From Treponema sp. (lineage in GTDB: Bacteria > Spirochaetota > Spirochaetia > Treponematales > Breznakiellaceae), in the NCBI GenBank assembly GCA_031263435.1, contig JAISFT010000018.1:1-5410 (forward strand): 5,410 nucleotides of DNA. Direction: 5' to 3'. Below, in pieces: positions 1 to 5,410 of this stretch. Each line of letters opens with the position of its first letter. Position 1 is the stretch's first letter. Under the pieces are notes generated by a model. The model was not told the origin of the DNA, made no database searches, and was given only the letters and a program-made list of their open reading frames with translations. The position numbers and the translations under genes are program-made.

Positions 1-80
1 TGGTGGATGATGAGGTCAGGGCCATCATCGGACTCCCCCCCCGGGAAGACAGTTCTTCCCTGCCCGCCGCCGCCGTCTAG
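1..80 (+). CDS. C-terminal end of an unidentified upstream gene (5' end outside the window)
   Basis: The frame beginning at base 3 is open from the window edge to a TAG at 78-80 and gives 25 residues with a natural-looking composition: an acidic, amphipathic stretch (VDDEVRAIIGLPP) followed by a Ser/Pro/Ala-rich tail. The competing frame starting at base 1 stops at 85-87, overlapping the next start codon, but encodes an implausible Trp/Met/Pro-rich peptide, so I prefer the frame ending at 80. The product cannot be identified from such a short tail. The stop lies one codon before the next gene's ATG and in the same frame, which suggests an operon with coupled translation. A run of eight C (35-42) and a small perfect hairpin (43-60) lie inside this tail. 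Confidence 0.55.
   Translation, partial: VDDEVRAIIGLPPREDSSSLPAAAV
43..60 (+). repeat. Small perfect inverted repeat (7-bp stem, 4-nt loop)
   Basis: GGGAAGA at 43-49 and TCTTCCC at 54-60 are exact reverse complements around the loop CAGT. It lies within the last codons of the upstream gene, and its base is 23 nt before the ATG at 84. No T-run follows (the next bases are GC-rich), so it does not look like an intrinsic terminator. It might influence mRNA stability or access to the following start, or be chance. Confidence 0.4.
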
Positions 81-83
81 GAA

Positions 84-1973
84 ATGAAGCGCCTGTCCTG
101 TCTTTTGGTGTTTTTGATCGTGTTTCCCGCAGTTGCAGCCCTTTCCCAGCCGAGTGCCGGTACGGGGGTCTCCGCTGCGGCTGCGGAACAGTACCTTTTG
201 CGGGCCGAACAGGTGATAGGGGAGGGCCGCCGGGACGAGGCCCTGGCGGTGCTGGAACGGGGCGCCGATTTTGCCGATGTATCTTCCGATATTTCCTACC
301 TCCTTGCGGAACTCCGCTACCGCGGGAATCTTCCCCTCCCCCTGGCGCTGGACAGCCTGCGCCGGGCCTTTGAAACCGGCCGCTGGGAGCGGTATACACC
401 GTCCCGGGGCCGTCTTCTGGAAGCGGAACTGCTGCTTTGCCTGCGGAATTACTCCGGGGCCCTGCGGAGCCTCACTGCGGCTGAACAGGAGCCGTCTTTT
501 GGCTTTGAAACGGATACCCTGCCGGGCTCAGTTGCCCTTCGGGATGGGGCCGTGCAGACTGCCGGGCAGCGCGCCGCCATACTGCGGCTCCTTGCCCTTA
601 AGGGGCTTGGGGAAACGGAGGAATTCATCCGCCGGCTTGAACTGGCTATGGACCGTTATCCCCGGGACCCACGGCCGGTAGAAATACTGTTTACCTGGGC
701 CTCCGGCAGAATGCCGGAAGGGGAACTCCGGGGGGCGGATCGCTCCCTGATCGATCTGGCCCTGCGCCGCCTCCCGCTCTGGGAACTACAGGGTGAGGGA
801 ACTCCGGGCGTTGGAATTCTGAGTACCGGAACTCCTGGCGCCGAAGCCCGGGGCCTTGATTCATCCGGCCCGCGTTTAAGGGGGCTTGCCGTTTCCTCCC
901 GCTTTGCATATCTGGCGGCCCCCTTTATCCGGGACATTGATGAGGCCCGGCGTCTGGTATCGGCCTACCGGGCGCTGGGAGGGGCGGAACAGGAATCCCT
1001 TCCCATAAGTCTCGATTTGGGGCTTATTGATGACCGGCAGGCGGTGGAGGAGCTTTTTGGGCCCGCATCCGTCAGGCCCTTCACCGCCGGGTCCCCCTCC
1101 GGGGCTGCGGAAAGGGTCCTCGACAAAAGCACCCTGCTCCGGGTCTGGTCTTTGCTGCGGAGCCGGGAGGGCAGGGATCTGTTCCGCCTGAATTTGCTGG
1201 GTTTTTCCGGTACGATTGCTGCCGATGACAACCGGGACGGGCTGTGGGAGGAGTGGGTTCACTATTCATCGGGGACGGTGCGGGAATACTGCCGGGATGC
1301 GGATCAGGACGGCCGGGTGGAACTGCGGGCCGATTTTTCCGCCGGGGGCATCCCCCTCCGGGCGGAGGATGCCCGGGGGATCCACGTCGAATGGGAAAGG
1401 TATCCCGCGGTGCTTCGGGCCGAGTTGGATGGGGTGGTTTACATCCCCGGGCCGCAGACCCTGTTCTATGCCCCCCTCCGGCTTTCCCGGCTTTTGGATG
1501 ATGATCCGGGTTTTCTCTGCCCGGAGGCGGATCCCCCGCATATAGCTCTGGGTGAACGAACCCTGGTTTCCTTTTCCCTGAATGTTGTCCGGCCAAGCGT
1601 GGAATTTCCGGGGGCCCTTGAATATATTGAGTTGAGCCAGGGCGTTCCCCTCCGGGCGACGGAACGTTTAGAGGGCAAAATCGTGTCGCTTACGGAGTTT
1701 GTCCGGGGCCAGCCCCGGATACAGCGGCTGGACCTGGATCTGGATGGCCGGATGGAAACGATCCGGTATTTTCGGGAAATGACGGCTTCGGGGGACAATC
1801 CCCTGGCCTATGAAAAGATACTGGAATTGGTTGAAACCGACCGGGACCGGGATGGTTTATATGAGATGGGGGAACGTTTTTTCCCCGACGGTACCAGTAT
1901 TTACAGTTGGGACACCGACGGGGACGATGTTCGGGATTATTTTGAAACACGCCGGGGGGATTCTATAAACTAA
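84..1973 (+). CDS. Exported protein with helical-repeat-like N-terminal half and Asp-rich DxDxDG repeats in the C-terminal half
   Basis: I do not recognise a named family. Residues 1-19 form a classic Sec signal peptide: Lys2-Arg3, a hydrophobic core and an Ala-Val-Ala-Ala cleavage region, so the mature protein should be periplasmic or surface-exposed. Residues about 31-220 are rich in Ala/Leu/Glu and suggest paired helices like TPR units (for example RAEQVIGEGRRDEALAVLER), but no clean TPR consensus is provable by eye. A Gly/Thr/Pro-rich linker (about 237-260) follows. From about 370 on, the protein looks beta-rich and carries Asp-rich turns at 381-386, 405-410, 550-555, 586-591 and 610-615, most reading D-x-D-x-D-G followed two residues later by Glu and then an aromatic. 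These resemble Ca2+-binding loops; calcium binding is inference. The ATG at 84 is chosen because it gives the signal peptide and an in-frame TAG lies just upstream. AGGAA sits too close to the ATG to be an ideal ribosome site, so coupling to the upstream gene is likely. The stop is 4 nt before the protease gene. Confidence 0.88.
   Translation: MKRLSCLLVFLIVFPAVAALSQPSAGTGVSAAAAEQYLLRAEQVIGEGRRDEALAVLERGADFADVSSDISYLLAELRYRGNLPLPLALDSLRRAFETGRWERYTPSRGRLLEAELLLCLRNYSGALRSLTAAEQEPSFGFETDTLPGSVALRDGAVQTAGQRAAILRLLALKGLGETEEFIRRLELAMDRYPRDPRPVEILFTWASGRMPEGELRGADRSLIDLALRRLPLWELQGEGTPGVGILSTGTPGAEARGLDSSGPRLRGLAVSSRFAYLAAPFIRDIDEARRLVSAYRALGGAEQESLPISLDLGLIDDRQAVEELFGPASVRPFTAGSPSGAAERVLDKSTLLRVWSLLRSREGRDLFRLNLLGFSGTIAADDNRDGLWEEWVHYSSGTVREYCRDADQDGRVELRADFSAGGIPLRAEDARGIHVEWERYPAVLRAELDGVVYIPGPQTLFYAPLRLSRLLDDDPGFLCPEADPPHIALGERTLVSFSLNVVRPSVEFPGALEYIELSQGVPLRATERLEGKIVSLTEFVRGQPRIQRLDLDLDGRMETIRYFREMTASGDNPLAYEKILELVETDRDRDGLYEMGERFFPDGTSIYSWDTDGDDVRDYFETRRGDSIN
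798..842 (+). repeat. Three imperfect in-frame copies of a 15-bp unit
   Basis: The hexamer GGAACT/GGAATT recurs at 798, 813 and 828, exactly 15 bp apart, and the first and third units match closely throughout. They encode GTPGV, GILST and GTPGA (residues 239-253) in the 629-residue exported protein. A further GGAACT at 782 is offset by 16 bp and is not in register. The segment lies between the helical N-terminal part and the following region, so it probably encodes a flexible linker. Slippage here would change length by five residues without breaking the frame. Confidence 0.5.
1942..1969 (+). promoter_or_regulatory. Candidate sigma-70-type promoter for the protease gene
   Basis: TTGAAA (1942-1947) and TATAAA (1964-1969) each match the bacterial -35 and -10 consensus at five of six positions and are separated by 16 bp. 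They lie at the very end of the preceding coding region, an AT-rich patch in a GC-rich sequence. Initiation about 7 nt after the -10 would fall near 1976, giving almost no leader before the ATG at 1978 or 1981. It could allow the protease gene and lepA to be expressed apart from the upstream genes. Chance is possible because the hexamers also encode the protein's last residues. Confidence 0.35.
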
Positions 1974-1975
1974 GG
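1972..1975 (+). promoter_or_regulatory. Weak Shine-Dalgarno overlapping the previous stop; bears on start choice
   Basis: AAGG overlaps the TAA stop at 1971-1973. It is only 2 nt from the ATG at 1978 but 5 nt from the adjacent in-frame ATG at 1981, so the second Met may be the true start. The products differ by one residue inside the signal peptide, so function is unaffected. The overlap with the stop fits termination-reinitiation coupling. Confidence 0.4.
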
Positions 1976-1977
1976 TA

Positions 1978-3894
1978 ATGATGCAAAAGAGAATACTATC
2001 AACCGTAAACACTACAGGTACTGCCGGACTGCCGGCGCTCCTTATCATTCTTCCCTGCCTGCTGTTTTCCGCCTGTCTGAGTATTGCTACCCAGGAAGAA
2101 CGCCTGTCCCCGCCCCTGAAATCTGCCGGAGAGTACCGGATGGAAGATATCCGCCGCTACGCGGAGGAGAATCCCGTTCTGGCTATCCACCTTGCCGGGG
2201 TCTACCGTTCCCGTTTTGGAAGCGCCGGGGAGGGGCCGCCCCAGGATGCCGCGATGCTGGAATCTCTGGAGGCCAGGGCGCGGGAAAATCTGCAGGAAGC
2301 CCAGGCCCTGGCGATTCGGGAGGAACGCTGGGATGACGCCGCTTCCCTGGCCCGTTCTCTGGAAGCCGTGGGGGTGCCGGTGGAGAATACCGGTATGGAG
2401 GCAGATTTTGTACTGGCGGAGGCGAAGAAGCTGCTGGAAGCGGGGAATACGCTGGCGGGCTTTCTGGCGGCGGTCCGCAGCCACGGCATGAGGCCCCTGG
2501 GCCCGGAAGACGCCCTGTTTTTTCTGGAGCAGGCGGTAAAGGCCCGGCAGCGGCGGACGGCGGCCTTTTTCCTTGCCGCCGCGGAACGGGCCCTGGAACA
2601 GACCGCCGGAGACGGGGGGCCGGAATCCGCCCCGAATTTCGGCGAAGTACCGGAGGAACTGCGGCGTTATGCCCAGGAGCGGGACAGTCCCCAAGACATG
2701 ATCAAAGGGGTAGCCACGGTAATCATTGACCGGGGTATCCGCCTGGAGCGGGGCCGGGGGATTCCTGACCGGGTGCTGGGATCGGCCTTTTTTGTAGACG
2801 CCTCGGGCCTTCTGGTTACCAACTACCATGTGATCGCCAGTGAGGTGGATCCCACCTATGAAGGGTATTCCCGGATGACCATTCGCATGGGGGATTCCAC
2901 AAGCCCCCGGATTCCCGCCCGGGTTATCGGCTGGGACAAGACCCTGGATCTGGCCCTGATCAAGACCGAAATAACCCCCGAATACGTTTTTTCCGTGGTG
3001 GACCGGGTTATTCCCCCGGTTGGCGATTCGGTCCTGGCCATCGGCTCCCCGGGGGGGCTGGAAAAGACGGTAACCATGGGGATCGTCTCCGCCCTAAGCC
3101 GGCGTTTTCTCCAGATTGGGGATGTGATCCAGATTGACGCTGCGGTGAACCACGGTAACTCCGGCGGCCCCGTGGTGGACACATCGGGGCGGCTGGTGGG
3201 CATCGTATTTGCGGGGATCGAGCAGTACCAGGGGCTCAACTTCGCCGTCCCCGCGGAGCGGCTTGCCGCGGCCCTGCCGGCAATGCTGGCGGGCGGCAAG
3301 GCGGAACGGCCCTGGCTGGGGCTTACCATTGCGGAAACAAGCGGCGGCGCGGAGATCATCTATACCTCTCCCCTTACCCCCGCCTCCGATCAGCAGATCC
3401 CCGAAGGCTCCTTTATCCGAAGCATCAACGGCCGGCAGATTAGCGCCCCCCAGGGCCTTTTGATCCCCGCCCTGCAGGACCTGTTGTTTCAGCTCCGGCC
3501 CGGTGAACTGGTGGTCCTGGAAACCGCAGCGGGAAAGGATGCCCCTGCGGTGCGGCATGTCCTTATGACCGTTCCGCGGCCGGAATTTCCGCTGGCCGAG
3601 GCGGTAAAGCTGGACAGCCGTGAGCGTATGGCGGCCCCCCTCTTTGGCCTGGTCCTGGCCCCCACGGTGGGGAAGACATTTTCAAACTCCTACCTGATAA
3701 AAAAGGTGATCCGGGGCTCCATCGCCGATGACGCGGGGCTTTCCGAATCGGACCCGATCTCAATCCGGGGCTTCCGGGTTGAAGAAAAGGCCGGTTATGT
3801 GCTGATGGAGATCAACGTAAAAAAACGCCAGGCCGGTTACATGGAGACCACCATGCAGCTTCCGGCCTTGCTGGATTCACCGGACACTCTGTAG
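1978..3894 (+). CDS. HtrA/Deg-family (S1C) trypsin-like serine protease, predicted lipoprotein with two PDZ-like segments
   Basis: HtrA-family proteases degrade or sense misfolded envelope proteins outside the cytoplasm. The start gives a basic N-terminus, a hydrophobic segment (about 18-32) and a relaxed lipobox FSAC with Cys33, suggesting a lipid-anchored protein; spirochaete lipoboxes are known to be permissive. Residues about 50-215 are Ala/Glu/Arg-rich and probably helical, an extension not typical of DegP or DegS. The protease domain spans about 240-435. The whole triad is visible: His284 in TNYHV, Asp324 in TLDLALIK and Ser395 in GNSGGPV, with the family's GLNFAVP at 419-425. The residue before the Gly-Asn-Ser motif is His392, where Pro is common. 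PDZ-like segments follow at about 445-535 (PWLGL start, divergent) and about 553-635 (LFGLVLAP, then a VIRGSIADDAGL stretch typical of PDZ). At 638 residues it is longer than the usual 450-500 of DegP, because of the N-terminal extension. An alternative Met lies at 1981. It is 4 nt after the previous gene and 11 nt before lepA. Class confidence is high; substrate is unknown. Confidence 0.95.
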   Translation: MMQKRILSTVNTTGTAGLPALLIILPCLLFSACLSIATQEERLSPPLKSAGEYRMEDIRRYAEENPVLAIHLAGVYRSRFGSAGEGPPQDAAMLESLEARARENLQEAQALAIREERWDDAASLARSLEAVGVPVENTGMEADFVLAEAKKLLEAGNTLAGFLAAVRSHGMRPLGPEDALFFLEQAVKARQRRTAAFFLAAAERALEQTAGDGGPESAPNFGEVPEELRRYAQERDSPQDMIKGVATVIIDRGIRLERGRGIPDRVLGSAFFVDASGLLVTNYHVIASEVDPTYEGYSRMTIRMGDSTSPRIPARVIGWDKTLDLALIKTEITPEYVFSVVDRVIPPVGDSVLAIGSPGGLEKTVTMGIVSALSRRFLQIGDVIQIDAAVNHGNSGGPVVDTSGRLVGIVFAGIEQYQGLNFAVPAERLAAALPAMLAGGKAERPWLGLTIAETSGGAEIIYTSPLTPASDQQIPEGSFIRSINGRQISAPQGLLIPALQDLLFQLRPGELVVLETAAGKDAPAVRHVLMTVPRPEFPLAEAVKLDSRERMAAPLFGLVLAPTVGKTFSNSYLIKKVIRGSIADDAGLSESDPISIRGFRVEEKAGYVLMEINVKKRQAGYMETTMQLPALLDSPDTL

Positions 3895-3897
3895 AAT
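3868..3897 (+). promoter_or_regulatory. Weak candidate promoter immediately before lepA
   Basis: TAGAAT (3892-3897) matches the -10 consensus at five of six positions and includes the protease gene's TAG stop. TTGCTG (3868-3873) is a poor -35 (three of six) at an 18-bp spacing. The -10-like hexamer ends 8 nt before the lepA ATG, so a transcript from it would have a leader of at most a few bases. The 11-nt gap contains no recognisable Shine-Dalgarno, which fits leaderless translation, but coupled translation from the upstream gene is equally possible. Confidence 0.22.
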
Positions 3898-3905
3898 AAG
3901 CCTCT

Positions 3906-5410
3906 ATGGCGCACACTCAGTACATTCGCAATTTTTGTATTATCGCCCACATCGATCACGGCAAGTCCACGCTGGCGGATCGCCTGATCCAGAAGGCCCA
4001 CCTGGTGGAGGACCGGAATTTCCAGGATCAGATCCTGGACAACATGGATATTGAGCGGGAACGGGGTATCACGATCAAGAGTCAAGCCGTAACCCTTCCC
4101 TATACGGCCGCCGATGGGCATGAGTATGAACTCAACCTGGTAGATACCCCCGGCCATGTGGATTTTAGCTATGAAGTATCCCGTGCCATCAGTTCCTGCG
4201 AGGGCGCTTTGCTCCTGGTCGATGCCACCCAGGGGGTCCAGGCCCAGACCCTGTCCAACATGTACCTGGCCCTGGAACATGACCTGGAAATTGTGCCGGT
4301 GATCAACAAGATAGACATGCCGGCTGCGGATATTGAAGAGACCAAGCGGCAGATTGAAAAGGACCTGGGCCTGGACCCCCGGGACGCCCTCCTCGTTTCC
4401 GCCCGGCAGGGGACCGGCGTTGATGAACTTTTTGAGGCCATTGTAGCCCGTTTTCCCGCCCCCTCCGGGGCGGACGAAGCCCCCCTGCGGGCCCTGATCT
4501 TCGACTGCCACTACGATCCCTACCGGGGGGTAGTGGTGCATCTGCGGATCTTCGACGGTATCATCCGGCGGGGGATGAAGATCAGTTTTATGTCCAACGG
4601 TTCGGTCTACGAGGTGGAATCCCTGGGGGTTTTCAAGCTTGCCCTGGTGGAAACCGGAGAGTTGTCCGCCGGCAGCGTGGGCTACATCATCGCGGGGGTA
4701 AAAACCGTGGGGGATGTCCGGGTCGGGGATACGGTAACCGGCGCGGAAAACCCCTGCAGCCGGGCCCTGCCGGGGTTCCGGGAGGTAAAGCCCGTGGTTT
4801 TCTCCTCAATTTATCCCATGGACTCCAACGATTACGAGGAACTGCGGGTCAGCATGGAAAAACTCAAGCTGAACGACGCCTCCCTGATCTACGAAAAGGA
4901 TTCCTCGGCGGCCCTGGGCTTTGGCTTCCGCTGCGGTTTTTTGGGGCTCCTCCACCTGGAGGTGATTCAGGAGCGGCTGGAACGGGAGTTTAACCAGTCG
5001 GTCATATTTACCGCCCCCTCGGTAAAGTACAAAGTAAAACTGCGGAACGGAGAAAAACTGGATGTGGACAACCCCGGCGATTACCCCGACGAGGGCCGTA
5101 TCGAGGGGGTAGAGGAGCCCTATATCCGCGCCTCGGTGATCAGCCCCACCGCGTATCTGGGGAACATTATGAACCTCTGCCTGGAAAAACGGGGGGTCCA
5201 GACCAACATGACCTACCTGGACGAAAAGCGGGTGGAGCTTGTCTACGACATGCCCCTGGCGGAGGTGCTGTTCGACTTCTACGACCGGCTCAAGAGCATC
5301 AGCCGGGGCTACGCCTCCTTTGATTACGATATTACCGCCTACAAGGCTACGGAACTTGCCAAGCTGGATGTTCTTCTCAACGGCAAGGCGGTGGATGCCC
5401 TGTCCTGCCT
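3906..5410 (+). CDS. lepA: Elongation factor 4 (LepA), translational GTPase; 3' end outside the window
   Basis: LepA/EF4 is a cytoplasmic ribosome-binding GTPase related to EF-G, described as back-translocating or remodelling stalled ribosomes and as aiding initiation or 30S biogenesis. All G motifs are visible: AHIDHGKST (14-22, P-loop), the switch I RERGITIK (51-58), DTPGH (80-84), NKID (134-137) and SARQG (165-169). Beta-barrel domain II follows (about 193-275), then the EF-G III-like domain with GFRCGFLGLLHLEV (340-353) and the EF-G V-like domain with EEPYI (403-407) and LKSISRGYASFDY (462-474). LepA lacks EF-G domain IV, as here, and its own C-terminal domain begins near 480. The window ends after 501 codons of an expected roughly 600, so about 100 residues are missing at the window edge, not by mutation. 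An in-frame TAA at 3897-3899 limits the start, and the first ATG gives the canonical N-terminus. No Shine-Dalgarno is evident. The reading frame is intact with no anomalies in key residues. Confidence 0.98.
   Translation, partial: MAHTQYIRNFCIIAHIDHGKSTLADRLIQKAHLVEDRNFQDQILDNMDIERERGITIKSQAVTLPYTAADGHEYELNLVDTPGHVDFSYEVSRAISSCEGALLLVDATQGVQAQTLSNMYLALEHDLEIVPVINKIDMPAADIEETKRQIEKDLGLDPRDALLVSARQGTGVDELFEAIVARFPAPSGADEAPLRALIFDCHYDPYRGVVVHLRIFDGIIRRGMKISFMSNGSVYEVESLGVFKLALVETGELSAGSVGYIIAGVKTVGDVRVGDTVTGAENPCSRALPGFREVKPVVFSSIYPMDSNDYEELRVSMEKLKLNDASLIYEKDSSAALGFGFRCGFLGLLHLEVIQERLEREFNQSVIFTAPSVKYKVKLRNGEKLDVDNPGDYPDEGRIEGVEEPYIRASVISPTAYLGNIMNLCLEKRGVQTNMTYLDEKRVELVYDMPLAEVLFDFYDRLKSISRGYASFDYDITAYKATELAKLDVLLNGKAVDALSC

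Noticed and set aside
43..60. Hairpin as an intrinsic terminator
   Set aside because: No T-run follows it, and the next gene starts 24 nt downstream in the same direction.
96..101. Cys6 (in RLSC) as a lipoprotein cysteine in the 629-residue protein
   Set aside because: It comes before the hydrophobic core, too near the N-terminus to be a lipidation site; the Ala-Val-Ala-Ala cleavage region fits an ordinary signal peptide.
25..399. Antisense open frame (124 codons) over the upstream gene end and signal-peptide region
   Set aside because: Its composition is extremely Arg/Pro/Gly-rich, as expected from the complement of GC-rich codons.
271..681. Alternative + strand open frame inside the exported protein gene
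   Set aside because: It is rich in Cys, Trp and Pro with no domain; the overlapping frame has a signal peptide and continuous 629-codon coding character.
2020..2035. Tandem 8-bp duplication (ACTGCCGG twice) in the protease signal-peptide region
   Set aside because: Two copies of a short GC-rich word are common by chance here, and eight-base units would not preserve frame if they varied.
1999..2829. Long antisense open frame (276 codons) opposite the protease gene
   Set aside because: It is a shadow of the GC-rich coding strand: Arg/Gly/Pro-rich, no recognisable domain, and it sits opposite a gene with clear signal peptide and protease motifs.
3670..3705. AT-rich patch (TTTTCAAA ... GATAAAAAAGG) as an internal promoter
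   Set aside because: No pair of hexamers with reasonable consensus and spacing; it encodes ordinary residues of the second PDZ-like segment.
3837..4541. Antisense open frame (234 codons) across the protease/lepA junction
   Set aside because: It lies mostly opposite the highly conserved lepA GTPase domain and has no motif or credible start context of its own.

Overview
The window looks like a piece of a GC-rich bacterial chromosome (about 60% G+C by eye, with G/C strongly preferred at third codon positions). A spirochaete, possibly a Treponema relative, is my best guess. It rests on the style of the LepA sequence, the relaxed lipoprotein signal and the general look of the two exported proteins, so it is tentative. 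No rRNA, tRNA, CRISPR array, insertion sequence or other mobile element is visible.

Layout: everything real is on the + strand and tightly packed. The last 25 codons of an unidentified gene end at 80. An exported protein of 629 residues runs 84-1973, with a helical-repeat-like N-terminal half and a C-terminal half carrying Asp-rich DxDxDG motifs. A predicted lipoprotein of 638 residues runs 1978-3894, combining a helical N-terminal region, a complete HtrA-type trypsin-like serine protease domain and two PDZ-like segments. lepA (elongation factor 4) starts at 3906 and is cut off by the window edge after 501 codons. The intergenic gaps are only 3, 4 and 11 nt, so the genes could be one transcription unit. 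No stretch over 300 bases lacks a gene.

How the genes may work together: the first two complete genes both encode envelope-targeted proteins. A role in periplasmic protein quality control or surface assembly is a reasonable inference, but the sequence does not prove it. lepA is a cytoplasmic translation factor and probably a conserved neighbour rather than a functional partner. The most useful unexplained signals are AT-rich -10-like hexamers ending exactly 8 nt before the start codons of both the protease gene and lepA (the first with a good -35), and the spaced Asp-rich repeats in the 629-residue protein. I see no convincing evidence of a wholly new system such as defence, CRISPR or a mobile element.
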